A stretch of 64,000 nt of DNA from Pseudomonas protegens (lineage in GTDB: Bacteria; Pseudomonadota; Gammaproteobacteria; Pseudomonadales; Pseudomonadaceae), in assembly GCF_013407925.2 (NCBI RefSeq), contig NZ_CP060201.1, positions 2,542,001 to 2,606,000 of the forward strand, written 5' to 3'. Position 1 is the first letter of the stretch; the number at the start of each line of letters is the position of its first letter. The position numbers and the translations under genes are program-made. Shown here piece by piece: positions 16,860 to 25,909 of this stretch. Under the pieces are notes generated by a model, which was given only the letters and a program-made list of their open reading frames with translations, was not told the origin of the DNA and did not search any database.

Positions 16860-17498
16860 TCAGAACGTGCGCGCCAGGGCCAGCAGACGCTGCTGCGCCT
16901 CGGCACAGGACTGTTGGAAACGCTCGGGCAGCGACTCCTCGCCTTCTGCCGCGACCACCGTCACCTCCTCGATACCGATGAATCCCAGGGCCGTGCGCAA
17001 CCAGCGGTCGGCGTGGTTCAGCGCTTCATGCTCGCCCCCGGGACCGAAGCCGCCACCGCCACGACTGGTGACGATCAACACCTTCTTGCCCTGCACCAAG
17101 GGCTGGTACTGGGCCACGCCGTTGTCCAGCAGGGTGTTGAAGGTCAGCCCCAGGCGCACGATGTGATCGACCCAGGCCTTGATCCCACTGGGCACGCTGA
17201 AGTTGTACATGGGCGCCGAGATCACCAGGCGCGGATGCTCCAGCAACTCGCCGACCAGCTCGTCGCTCAACGCCAGGTCGGCCTGCATCGACAGCGGCCG
17301 CGCCTCGGGCTGTGGATAAAACGCCGCGGCGATAAAGGCCTCACTGACGTGGGGCAGAGAACCCCGCCCGACTTCCCGGCGCGTGAGCCTGCCCTGGGGG
17401 TTGGCCCCTTGCCAGGCCTGAAGAAACGCTTCGGCCAAACGCCGGCTATGGGAACGCTCGCCCCGTGGACTGCCGTGAATGACAAGAACTGAACTCAT
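16860..17498 (-). CDS. azoR: FMN-dependent NADH-azoreductase (AzoR family)
   Basis: 212 residues from the ATG at 17498, which has AGGAGA 8 bp upstream; the open frame extends 45 codons further but without a start signal. Flavodoxin-like fold: [20 protein letters not shown] for FMN phosphate binding, [25 protein letters not shown] as the family signature, and [13 protein letters not shown] near the flavin. These cytosolic homodimers reduce quinones and azo compounds with NAD(P)H. It is divergent from a LysR regulator 137 bp away, the usual arrangement for pseudomonad azoR genes, which suggests induction by quinone or electrophile stress. Confidence 0.88.
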   Translation of the reverse strand: MSSVLVIHGSPRGERSHSRRLAEAFLQAWQGANPQGRLTRREVGRGSLPHVSEAFIAAAFYPQPEARPLSMQADLALSDELVGELLEHPRLVISAPMYNFSVPSGIKAWVDHIVRLGLTFNTLLDNGVAQYQPLVQGKKVLIVTSRGGGGFGPGGEHEALNHADRWLRTALGFIGIEEVTVVAAEGEESLPERFQQSCAEAQQRLLALARTF

Positions 17499-17635
17499 CT
17501 CGATGCTCTCCTGGGGATTGATTGCAACGGCCTTGCGCGGCCTTGAATTGCGCGATAAATCTAGAAGCCCCGGGTTTTCGCAACAAATGAGTAAAAGTTC
17601 TCTCAGATGAATCCAGCTCATCCATGGAGCCAAAC

Positions 17636-18577
17636 ATGTTCGCCCATCTGCCCCTCACCGCCCTGCGCACCTTCGAATCCGCCGCGCGCCTGCTGAGTTT
17701 CAAGGCCGCCGCCGAGGACCTGTCGGTGACGCCCACCGCGGTGTCCCACCAGATCCGCAGCCTGGAGCACTGGCTGGGAGTGCCCCTGTTCCAGCGCCTG
17801 CCACGCCAGGTACGCCTGACCGAGTCCGGCGAACGGTTGTTCCACAGCCTGCATGGCGCCCTGCTGGACGTGACCCAGAGTGTCGATAGCCTGCGCCCCA
17901 GCCCCAGCGCTGCGCAGTTGACGGTTTCCACCACCGCGGCCTTTGCCGCCCTGTGGCTGGTGCCGCGGCTGGGACGGTTTTACACCCGGCACCCGCGCAT
18001 CAGCCTGCGCCTGGACACCCGTTGCGAAGTGGTGGACCTGCAGCAGGACGCCAGCATCGATGTGGCGATCCGCTATAGCCAGGATGACTACCCGGACCTC
18101 CACGGCCTGTGCCTGTTCGATGAGCGTTTCGCGGTCTATGGCGCGCCCCAGCAAGTGGCCCTCGCGCACCAGCAGCGACCGCCGTTGATCAGCGTGCATT
18201 GGCGCAACTCACGGCTTTACGCCGACGGCTGGCAGGCCTGGTGCACCCTGGCCGGAGAACCGTGGCTCGACGACCCGGCGCTGATCCGCTCCTACGACGA
18301 AGAGCAATACGCCCTGCAAGCCGCGATTGCCGGCCAGGGCCTGGTGCTGGCGAGCAATATCCTGGTGTCCCAGAGCGTGGCGAGCGGCCTGCTGCAACCC
18401 TATCGCCCGCAGGTCCAGGTGGACGGTGCCGGCTACAGCGCCCTGTGCGTGCCGGGCCGTGAACGCCATCCGCCGGTGAAGGCCTTCCTCCAGTGGCTGC
18501 AAGAGGAATCGCTGCTGGACGGGCATCCGCCCCTGGCGCGCGGCGGCGCCCCAGGCCGGTCAAACAGCGCGGACTGA
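17636..18577 (+). CDS. LysR family regulator (GcvA-like)
   Basis: 313 residues. The ATG at 17636 has GGAG six bases upstream, which favours it over the in-frame ATG at 17624. N-terminal winged helix-turn-helix ([38 protein letters not shown]) and a C-terminal substrate-binding domain of the GcvA/AmpR type ([19 protein letters not shown]). It is divergent from the azoreductase and SMR genes and is the likely regulator of that pair; the ligand is unknown. Confidence 0.87.
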   Translation: MFAHLPLTALRTFESAARLLSFKAAAEDLSVTPTAVSHQIRSLEHWLGVPLFQRLPRQVRLTESGERLFHSLHGALLDVTQSVDSLRPSPSAAQLTVSTTAAFAALWLVPRLGRFYTRHPRISLRLDTRCEVVDLQQDASIDVAIRYSQDDYPDLHGLCLFDERFAVYGAPQQVALAHQQRPPLISVHWRNSRLYADGWQAWCTLAGEPWLDDPALIRSYDEEQYALQAAIAGQGLVLASNILVSQSVASGLLQPYRPQVQVDGAGYSALCVPGRERHPPVKAFLQWLQEESLLDGHPPLARGGAPGRSNSAD

Positions 18578-18687
18578 AGGAGCCGGCCTATCGGATAAAA
18601 CTTTTTGCCGCGTCCGGGACTCACACCCCTGTAGCGATCAGGTCGGCAGAGCCTGACGCCAAACGGATTAGCCCCCAGGAGATCGAC

Positions 18688-19218
18688 ATGAGCGACAAGC
18701 ATTTATCTGATGTGCAAAGCCTGCGGCAGCGGGCCCGCCAACACGTGGAAAACGGCGCCGTGACCGAAGGCTACAACGCCGACCGCGAGGAGGTGCTGCG
18801 CCTGCTCAACGCGTCGCTGGCCACCGAGCTGGTGTGCGTCCTGCGCTACAAGCGCCACTACTTCATGGCCAACGGCCTCAAGGCCAGCGTGGCGGCCGAC
18901 GAGTTTCTCGAACACGCGACCCAGGAAGCCGAGCACGCCGACAAGCTGGCGGAGCGCATCGTCCAGCTCGGCGGCGAACCGGAATTCAATCCGGACCTGC
19001 TGTCCAAGCACTCCCACGCCCAGTACGTGGCCGGTAACACCCTGAAGGAAATGGTCTACGAGGACCTGGTGGCCGAACGGATCGCCATCGACAGCTACCG
19101 CGAGATCATCCAGTACATCGGCGACAAGGACCCGACCACCCGCCGCCTGTTCGAAGAGATCCTGGCCCAGGAAGAAGAACACGCCGACGACATGGCCGAC
19201 ATCCTCAACGACCTGTAG
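18688..19218 (+). CDS. Ferritin-like / bacterioferritin-type diiron protein
   Basis: 176 residues from an ATG with AGGAG six bases upstream. Four-helix bundle with ferritin-type ligands: Glu47 (ATELVC), Glu80-x-x-His83 (QEAEHAD), a Glu near 130 (LVAERIAIDSY) and Glu162-x-x-His165 (AQEEEHADD). Bacterioferritins and Dps-like proteins use this pattern to oxidise and store iron. Comparable pseudomonad genes are annotated as probable bacterioferritin. The haem-ligand Met typical of Bfr is not obvious, so it may be a non-haem member. Confidence 0.8.
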   Translation: MSDKHLSDVQSLRQRARQHVENGAVTEGYNADREEVLRLLNASLATELVCVLRYKRHYFMANGLKASVAADEFLEHATQEAEHADKLAERIVQLGGEPEFNPDLLSKHSHAQYVAGNTLKEMVYEDLVAERIAIDSYREIIQYIGDKDPTTRRLFEEILAQEEEHADDMADILNDL

Positions 19219-19284
19219 CGCCCTCCCCCAAGCCCGCTCCTGCCTACCGCAGGCGCGGGCTCGCCCGCGAAGTTCCCCTGGCGC

Positions 19285-21360
19285 TTACTTGCCCGGCTTC
19301 ACCGTCACCGGAGCCTTGCCCGAGCGCATCTGCTGCAGCAACGGCGCGCACTGATTGGGTTCGTCGCCGCTGGGCGCCACCAGCGCCAGCAGCCCCGCCG
19401 CCGGCCCGGCGATCACCCCCAGCGCCACCATCCCGGCCCCGCGCAGCACCAGCGGCACCGCCTTGACCCCGGCGCTGGGCTTGCTGAACTTGCCCTGCAC
19501 ATACAGCGGTGACCGCAGGGAGAACAGGCGCAGCCCCTTGGATTCCGGGGTGATGGTCAGGTCCAGTTGCTCGCTGGCCATGTTGGCGGTGCCATCGATG
19601 TAGATGATGGCGTTCTCGGTGTCGAAGACGAACAGTCGCGAGGTCGCCAGGCCACTCTTGATGCCGAAGTCGGCGGCGGCGCAATTGATCTTCACTTCCT
19701 TGTCGCCAAACATCTTGCCGACCACATAGTTGCCGACGTTGAGTCCGGCGATTTCCATCAGGCTGCGGCTGATGGCGCCGTCGTTGATCAGCATCTTCAG
19801 GTCACCGTTGGCGCTACCCAGCAAGGCCGCCACCGAGTTGCCGCGCCCGGCGATGTCGGCATCGCCATTGAGCTCGCCGAAGCTGGTCTTCATCGGTTCG
19901 AACCCCGGGAACAGCTGCTTGAGCTTGAAGTTGCGCGCGGTCAGCCTGGCCCGGCCTTCCAGCGGCGTGGCCTGCCCGTTGAGGCGCACCTGGGCATCCA
20001 GCTTGCCGCCGGCCACGCCGAAGCGCAGGGGCTCCAGGCTCAACTGGCCGTCATTGAGCACCAGGTGGGTATAGAGATCGGTGAACGGCAGATCCGCGCT
20101 GTGGACGATGCGCTTGCCGGTGAACTCCACATCGGCATCCATATCGCGCCAGCGCTCGGTACGAAACTCTTCCACCGGCAGCACCTTGTCCGCCGGCTGC
20201 TTGCTCTCGCCGCCCCGGGCCTTCTGCTTGGCGTTGGAGTCGGCACCGATCAGCGGCGCCAGGTCGCTCATCAGCAACTGGTTGGAAACCAGCGCACCGC
20301 TGAGCTTGGGTCGCGGCTGGCTGGCGACGTAGGTCAGGTTGCCGTGGATGTCGCTGTCGCCGATCTTGCCGTTGAAATCCTGGTAGCTGAAGGTCGCGCC
20401 CGCTGGGTCGCGCAGCTTGGCGGTCAGGCGGCCATCGGTGGCATAGGGCGGCGAGTCCGGCAGGGTCACGCCGGTCAGCGGGTAGAGGTTGCCCAGGCTG
20501 CTGCCCGCCAGTTTCAGGCGCAGGTCCAGGGCACCGAGGTTCAGCGGGTCGGTGAGGCTGCCCCGCAGCTCCACCTTGGTGTCGCCGATCTGCGCCTGGG
20601 CCTGTAACGGAAACGGCTGGCGGCCGTTCTGCAGGGCCAACAGCCCGCCGATCTTGCCGGTGCCGGCGAGCTTCTGCCCGTGGTACTGGCCCTTGACCTT
20701 GAGCGCGAAGGCATAGGCCTGGGCTTGAGCGCCTTTCTCGGCGACTTTCTGCGCTTCGCTTTCGCCGACGATGTCGCTGAAGGGGATGGGCTTGCCGAGC
20801 AACTCCACTTGCAGGTCGAGCTGGGTGTTCAGGGTCTGGTCATCCAGGGTCACGTGGCCCTTGTCGAAACCGATGGCGCCGATATCCAGCGTCCAGCTGG
20901 AGGGCTCGGCGTCAGGGTCCTTCGGGTCGAACTTGAAGGTCCAGTTGGCGCGACCGTCCGCCAGCCGCTGCAGGGCGGCGTCGGGCTCGGTGAGATCGAT
21001 ACGCGGAATGCTGACCCGCCGCAGCAGCAGGGCCAGGGGCGAGATGCGCAGCTCGACCCGCTTGAGGCTGACCATCTGCGGCGCCTTGGACCAGTCCGGA
21101 TTGCCCAGGGTCAGGTCCTGGGCCACTACGTGAGGCCAGGGCACCCAGGCGCGCCAGCCACCCTCGTCGGGCTCGCGCTGCCAGGCCACCGACAAGTCGC
21201 CATTGATCGCGAAGGGCCGATGCAACTCCTCGGACACCTTGGCGTTGAGGGTGGGCTTGATCCGGTTCCAATCGAAGAAGGCAATCACCAGTACCAGCAC
21301 GGCCAGTAGCAGGATCAGACCGGAGAGGGTCCAGGCGAGAATTTTACGGGTGCGCGTCAT
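19285..21360 (-). CDS. AsmA family protein
   Basis: 691 residues from the ATG at 21360, which has AGGAG nine bases upstream. One N-terminal membrane helix (ILAWTLSGLILLLAVLVLVIAFFDW) is followed by a long periplasmic beta-rich domain with the AsmA signatures (DWNRIKPTLNAKVSEELHRPF, LTLGNPDWSKAP) and a C-terminal segment (AINDGA-type, LDLTITPESKGLRLFSLRSPLYVQGKFSKP). AsmA-like proteins (AsmA, YhjG, TamB relatives) are thought to form bridges that move phospholipids between the membranes. Its size fits the YhjG/AsmA group. It stands alone on its strand. Confidence 0.88.
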   Translation of the reverse strand: MTRTRKILAWTLSGLILLLAVLVLVIAFFDWNRIKPTLNAKVSEELHRPFAINGDLSVAWQREPDEGGWRAWVPWPHVVAQDLTLGNPDWSKAPQMVSLKRVELRISPLALLLRRVSIPRIDLTEPDAALQRLADGRANWTFKFDPKDPDAEPSSWTLDIGAIGFDKGHVTLDDQTLNTQLDLQVELLGKPIPFSDIVGESEAQKVAEKGAQAQAYAFALKVKGQYHGQKLAGTGKIGGLLALQNGRQPFPLQAQAQIGDTKVELRGSLTDPLNLGALDLRLKLAGSSLGNLYPLTGVTLPDSPPYATDGRLTAKLRDPAGATFSYQDFNGKIGDSDIHGNLTYVASQPRPKLSGALVSNQLLMSDLAPLIGADSNAKQKARGGESKQPADKVLPVEEFRTERWRDMDADVEFTGKRIVHSADLPFTDLYTHLVLNDGQLSLEPLRFGVAGGKLDAQVRLNGQATPLEGRARLTARNFKLKQLFPGFEPMKTSFGELNGDADIAGRGNSVAALLGSANGDLKMLINDGAISRSLMEIAGLNVGNYVVGKMFGDKEVKINCAAADFGIKSGLATSRLFVFDTENAIIYIDGTANMASEQLDLTITPESKGLRLFSLRSPLYVQGKFSKPSAGVKAVPLVLRGAGMVALGVIAGPAAGLLALVAPSGDEPNQCAPLLQQMRSGKAPVTVKPGK

Positions 21361-21745
21361 TGCACGAGGCTCCTGAAGACAGCTGAGCGCCAAATCACGA
21401 CGCATCGGTGAAATGCCGGTGGAGAATCCCCGGCCATGAAAACTACGACTGATAAAGCCCACACAGGTTTAATCCGGGCGCCGGTTCAGGCGAAAAAAAG
21501 CCGATTTCCTGACCACTCGGACAACCCGGTGTTACCTCGCCCTGCCCTGTTGCGAAGCATGAGTGAGTCGAAAATACCCACTGCGGTGCAAACGCCATCG
21601 GCGCAAAGGCCCGGGCTAGAGCCTTGCAGGCAAACAATCAATTTCGTTGATTATTACCATTGTGGTTATGAACTTTTATATCGAATTAGCGGCGGTAACA
21701 TTAGCTCCGTACCCAATTTATCGCCCTGCCAAGGAGCCACACATC
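21361..21745. promoter_or_regulatory. Divergent intergenic region, asmA-like / repeat protein
   Basis: A 385-bp gap between divergent genes. The right part (about 21635-21720) is AT-rich and includes an inverted repeat AATCAA-N5-TTGATT at 21636-21652, a plausible operator or promoter element for the repeat protein gene. The left part has no recognisable feature beyond the asmA-like ribosome-binding site. No gene was seen in it. Confidence 0.4.
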
Positions 21746-22213
21746 ATGAAACGCCACATTTTACTGAGCCTGACCCTGTCCATCCTAGCCGCCAACGCCT
21801 TCGCCCTGCCTGCCGCCGAACAAGCCACTCCGCAGGTCAAGGCCAGCCACAGCGTGTTCAATCAAACCCTGGCTGAAGGCGGTTCGGATCGCCTGATCGA
21901 ACGCAACAAAGTCGCTGCCGACGGTTACGAGCGCACTCCACAAGGCCAGAGCGTTGCCGAAGACGGCTATGATCGCACCCCTCAAGGCCAGACCGTTGCC
22001 GAAGATGGTTACGACCGTACTCCACAAGGTCAGAGCGTCGCTGAAGATGGCTACGATCGCACCCCACAAGGTCAAAACGTAGCTGAAGGCGGCCGTGATC
22101 GCCTGGAAGAGAAAGGCCTGGTGGAAGACGGCTACAACCGCACGCCTCAAGGCCAGACCGTTGCCGAAGGCGGTGCCGATCGCCTGGCTGAACGTCATCA
22201 AGCAGCGAGCTGA
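21746..22213 (+). CDS. Secreted tandem-repeat protein (13-residue VAEDGYDRTPQGQ units)
   Basis: 155 residues from an ATG preceded by AAGGAG; the longer open frame upstream is not supported. A Sec signal peptide ends at NAFALPA. The mature protein is built of units based on VAEDGYDRTPQGQ, with about five copies between residues 57 and 145 and variants VAEGGxDRLxER at each end. The units are acidic and Gly/Tyr/Arg-rich, which suggests a flexible or repeat-folded exported protein. I recall related pseudomonad proteins carried under the label phage infection protein, but I know of no demonstrated function and assign none. A rho-independent terminator follows directly. Confidence 0.8.
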   Translation: MKRHILLSLTLSILAANAFALPAAEQATPQVKASHSVFNQTLAEGGSDRLIERNKVAADGYERTPQGQSVAEDGYDRTPQGQTVAEDGYDRTPQGQSVAEDGYDRTPQGQNVAEGGRDRLEEKGLVEDGYNRTPQGQTVAEGGADRLAERHQAAS

Positions 22214-22232
22214 GGCCATGCTGGCCCTGAAA

Positions 22233-22265
22233 AAAGCCCGATCCCTGGATCGGGCTTTGGCTTTT
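22233..22265 (+). terminator. Rho-independent terminator after the repeat protein gene
   Basis: A 12-bp stem, AAAGCCCGATCC paired with GGATCGGGCTTT around a short loop, followed by a T-rich tail. It lies 20 bp after the stop codon. Confidence 0.85.
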
Positions 22266-22380
22266 ATGGAGCCTGGTTGTTGACCCTTGCCCACCCCGTC
22301 CTCGCCTGACACGGGTTCGACTCCGGCAAAGTTGATTTGCTAGAGTGCGCCGCTCCCATTGAGCAAAGAACGCCCCGCCG

Positions 22381-23013
22381 ATGCTGCCCCGCGCCGAACA
22401 GAAGCAACAGACCCGCAACGCCTTGATGGATGCCGCCCGGCACCTGATGGAGTGTGGTCGTGGGTTCGGCAGCCTGAGCCTGCGGGAAGTGGCCAAAGCC
22501 GCCGGCATCGTGCCCACCGGCTTCTATCGGCACTTCAGCGACATGGACCAACTGGGCCTGGAACTGGTCAGCGAGGTCGGCCAGACCTTTCGCGAAACCA
22601 TCCGCCTGGTGCGTCACAACGAATTCGTCATGGGCGGCATCATCGACGCCTCGGTGCGGATCTTCCTTGATGTCGTGGAAGCCAAGCGCGCGCAGTTCCT
22701 GTTTCTGGCCCGTGAGCAATACGGCGGCTCGCTGCCGGTGCGCCAGGCCATCGCCACCCTGCGCGAGAACATCAGCTCGGACCTGGCTGCCGACCTGACC
22801 CTGATGCCCAAGCTGCAGCATCTGAATGCCGCCGACCTGAGCGTCATGGCCGACCTGATCGTCAAAAGCGTGTTCGCCACCCTGCCGGACATCATCGATC
22901 CCCCGGCCCAGGCCCTGCCTGAACACCTGACGCCGCAGGCGAAGATCACCCAGCAACTGCGCTTCATCTTCATCGGCCTGAAGCACTGGCAAGGCCTGGG
23001 CAGCACCGAGTAA
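22381..23013 (+). CDS. desT: TetR family regulator, DesT-like
   Basis: 210 residues. N-terminal TetR helix-turn-helix (QKQQTRNALMDAARHLM, SLREVAKAAGIVPTGFYRHF), then an all-helical ligand domain. The sequence resembles E. coli FabR and, from memory, more closely P. aeruginosa DesT, which senses the saturated/unsaturated acyl-CoA balance and represses the desCB acyl-CoA desaturase. In P. aeruginosa desT also lies directly upstream of ureE, as here, which supports the name. The desaturase genes themselves are not in this window. Confidence 0.75.
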   Translation: MLPRAEQKQQTRNALMDAARHLMECGRGFGSLSLREVAKAAGIVPTGFYRHFSDMDQLGLELVSEVGQTFRETIRLVRHNEFVMGGIIDASVRIFLDVVEAKRAQFLFLAREQYGGSLPVRQAIATLRENISSDLAADLTLMPKLQHLNAADLSVMADLIVKSVFATLPDIIDPPAQALPEHLTPQAKITQQLRFIFIGLKHWQGLGSTE

Positions 23014-23295
23014 TACAGCCTGCCCCTCTCCCCCTTTCAATCAGCGTACCCCGCTCTGGGTAGCGCGTTTGCGCCTGCTCGTCGGCCCGGCACCGGATTG
23101 CAGCAAAAATATTTCCAGCGCACCAACTCAGTGCTATAAATCAGCTCAGCGCGCCATTTTGTAACAAGATAAAACAAGGTTTTGCCCCTTTTTCAGGCGC
23201 AGTTCCGGTGTCGGCAAAGGGGTTTTCCTCTCCTCCGGGCGATTGGCAAGGCCCTTGCTCTGGCTTGTGTATCGCTCATAGCTGGAAGCTTTCCG

Positions 23296-23796
23296 ATGCT
23301 GGTGATCCACCGCAGAACCGAACCCCAAGCCACCTGGTCCGCCGAGCTGCACCTGACCTATGAGGCTCGCAGCAAAAGCCGCCTGCGCTGTTTCAGTGCC
23401 GAGGGCGAGGACGTCGGCCTGTTTCTCGAACGAGGCCAGCCGCCGCTGCACGACGGCGAGTTTCTGGAAGCCGAGGACGGGCGCATCGTCAAGGTCTGCG
23501 CTCGCCCGGAAACCCTGCTGCACGTCACCTGCCGCAATGCCTTCGAACTGACCCGCGCCGCCTATCACCTGGGCAACCGCCACGTGGCCCTGCAAGTGGG
23601 CGATGGCTGGCTGCGCCTGCTCGATGACTACGTGCTCAAGGCCATGCTCGAACAGCTGGGGGCCAGCACCGACACCATCGAAGCGCCGTTCCAGCCCGAG
23701 CACGGCGCCTATGGCGGCGGCCACCATCATTCGCGCCACGGCGATGAAGACTTCAACTACCCGCCGCGCCTGCACCAGTTCGGCGTCCGTCCATGA
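23296..23796 (+). CDS. ureE: Urease accessory protein UreE (nickel chaperone)
   Basis: 166 residues from the ATG at 23296, which follows GGAAG; a longer open frame begins at 23182 but lacks support. N-terminal peptide-binding domain (MLVIHRRTE), then the metal-binding domain with AYHLGNRHVALQ (His91 and His96) and a His-rich tail (HHH at 143-145, HxxxFNYPPRLHQFG region). UreE delivers Ni2+ to the UreDFG complex on apo-urease. It overlaps ureF by 4 bp. The urease structural genes ureABC and ureD are not in this window, so the locus is split. Confidence 0.95.
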   Translation: MLVIHRRTEPQATWSAELHLTYEARSKSRLRCFSAEGEDVGLFLERGQPPLHDGEFLEAEDGRIVKVCARPETLLHVTCRNAFELTRAAYHLGNRHVALQVGDGWLRLLDDYVLKAMLEQLGASTDTIEAPFQPEHGAYGGGHHHSRHGDEDFNYPPRLHQFGVRP

Positions 23797-24467
23797 ACCC
23801 GGCCTGGGCCTTGTTGCGCCTGGCCAGCCCGCAGTTGCCGATTGGCGGCTACAGCTATTCCCAGGGCCTGGAGATGGCCGTGGAACAGCAGCGCGTGCAT
23901 GACCCGGACAGCGCCCGCCGCTGGATCGGCGACCAGCTGCTGCTCAACCTGGCGCGCTTCGAAGCACCGCTGTTGCTGGCCCACTGCCAAGCCGCCGCCG
24001 ACCAGGACTGGCGGCGCTTGCAGCACTTGTGCGAAGCCCACCGGGCCAGCCGCGAAACCCGCGAGCTGTATCAGGAAAGCCGGCAGATGGGCTATTCCCT
24101 CAAGCAATTGCTGGAAGGCCTGCCGGAGCTGGACAGCGGCGCCCGGGACCTGCTCGCGCGCCAGGACGAACCGCACCTGGCCCTGGGCTGGGCCCTGGCC
24201 GCCCGCGCCTGGAACATCAGCCCCGCCGATGCCCTGGCCGCCTGGCTCTGGAGCTGGCTGGAAAACCAGCTGGCAGTGCTGATGAAGACCCTGCCCCTGG
24301 GCCAGCAGGCCGCCCAGCGCCTGACCAGCGAGCTGCTGCCGCAGTTGCAGCAGGCCCAACGGCAGGCCGCGAACATTGACCCCAACCACCTTGGCAGCGC
24401 CGCTTTCGGCCTGTCCCTGGCGAGCATGGCCCACGAGCGCCAATACAGCCGCCTGTTTCGTTCCTAG
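23793..24467 (+). CDS. ureF: Urease accessory protein UreF
   Basis: 224 residues, all-helical, opening ALLRLASPQLPIGGYSYSQGLE, the UreF hallmark. UreF acts with UreD/UreH and UreG as a scaffold and GTPase effector during insertion of nickel into urease. Its ATG overlaps the ureE stop (ATGA), so translation is coupled, and ureG follows 9 bp later behind an AGGAGA site. Confidence 0.95.
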   Translation: MNPAWALLRLASPQLPIGGYSYSQGLEMAVEQQRVHDPDSARRWIGDQLLLNLARFEAPLLLAHCQAAADQDWRRLQHLCEAHRASRETRELYQESRQMGYSLKQLLEGLPELDSGARDLLARQDEPHLALGWALAARAWNISPADALAAWLWSWLENQLAVLMKTLPLGQQAAQRLTSELLPQLQQAQRQAANIDPNHLGSAAFGLSLASMAHERQYSRLFRS

Positions 24468-24476
24468 GAGAAACTC

Positions 24477-25091
<615 letters not shown>

Positions 25092-25128
25092 AACCGAACC
25101 TGAAAAACGCTCAACAAGGAAGCCACTC

Positions 25129-25701
25129 ATGACCCTGAAATCACTCTTCGGCGCCCTGGCGCTGCTGCTGACCCCGGCCCTGGCCTTCGCTCACCCAGGC
25201 CACGGCGACAACGGCCTGCTGGCCGGCATCAGCCACCCCATCGGCGGCCTCGATCACTTGCTGGCCATGCTTGCGGTCGGCCTGTGGGCGGCCCAGCAGC
25301 AAGGCGCGGCGCGCTGGGCCCTGCCCTGCACCTTTGTCGGCACCATGCTGATCGGCGGCCTGCTGGGCTTCGAAGGGCTGAACCTGCCGGCCCTGGAAAG
25401 CGGCATTGCCGCGTCGGTACTGGCCCTTGGCCTGGCCGTGGCCCTGGCGGTGCGTCCGCCGCTGAGCCTGGCGCTTGCCGCCACCGCGCTGTTTGCCCTG
25501 TTCCACGGCGTGGCCCACGGCCTGGAGCTGCCGGACATGTCCAGCCCTTGGGCCTATGCCGCCGGTTTTGTCGCGGCCACCGCGGCCCTGCATGCCGCCG
25601 GTTATGCCGTGGTGCGGGTACTGCCGCAGGCGGCGGCGCCGCTGGTGCGCGTGGCCGGCGCGGCCTCGGCCGCCACAGGCGTGTGGTTGCTGGCGGGCTG
25701 A
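25129..25701 (+). CDS. HupE/UreJ family membrane protein, probable nickel transporter
   Basis: 190 residues with a signal-like N-terminus and about six membrane helices. The family motif HPGHG (22-26) follows the signal segment, and SHPIGGLDHLLAMLAVG (from 35) and FALFHGVAHGLELP carry the His/Asp residues thought to bind nickel. AAGGAAG precedes the ATG. Members beside urease or hydrogenase genes import or retain Ni2+; the position after ureG fits that. Called HupE or UreJ depending on the database. Confidence 0.88.
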   Translation: MTLKSLFGALALLLTPALAFAHPGHGDNGLLAGISHPIGGLDHLLAMLAVGLWAAQQQGAARWALPCTFVGTMLIGGLLGFEGLNLPALESGIAASVLALGLAVALAVRPPLSLALAATALFALFHGVAHGLELPDMSSPWAYAAGFVAATAALHAAGYAVVRVLPQAAAPLVRVAGAASAATGVWLLAG

Positions 25702-25709
25702 GCCCGGCC

Positions 25710-25860
25710 CTCTTCTGCAGAAGCCGGCTTGCCGGCGAAGGCGGTCTTGCGGGCCTCGTTCGCTGGCAAGCCGGCTCCCGCAAGGCTGAGGTGAATTTTC
25801 GGCCGCCTTCGCTGGCAAGCCAGCTCCTACAGGCTCGCTGGCAAGCCGCCTTGCGGGGCT
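25710..25860. repeat. REP-like palindrome cluster (four copies)
   Basis: Four REP-like palindromes in the 3' flank of hupE: around 25723-25740, 25760-25782, 25808-25832 and 25834-25854, each built on CGCTGGCAAGCC or its complement GGCTTGCCGGCGA. The copies alternate in orientation, as in pseudomonad REP/BIME clusters. They fill most of the gap before the epimerase gene. Confidence 0.8.
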
Positions 25861-25909
25861 TCTCTGATAACATGTCGCGCACTCAAACCTGCCGTGACGA
25901 CGCCAGCCA

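Noticed and set aside
18493..19218. 241-residue version of the ferritin-like protein
   Set aside because: The upstream part overlaps the LysR gene and has no start signal; the ATG at 18688 has AGGAG and opens the conserved fold.
21900..22190. Regularly spaced repeats that look like a CRISPR array
   Set aside because: The period is 39 bp with no unique spacers, the repeats are in frame and encode VAEDGYDRTPQGQ, and they sit inside a gene with a signal peptide.
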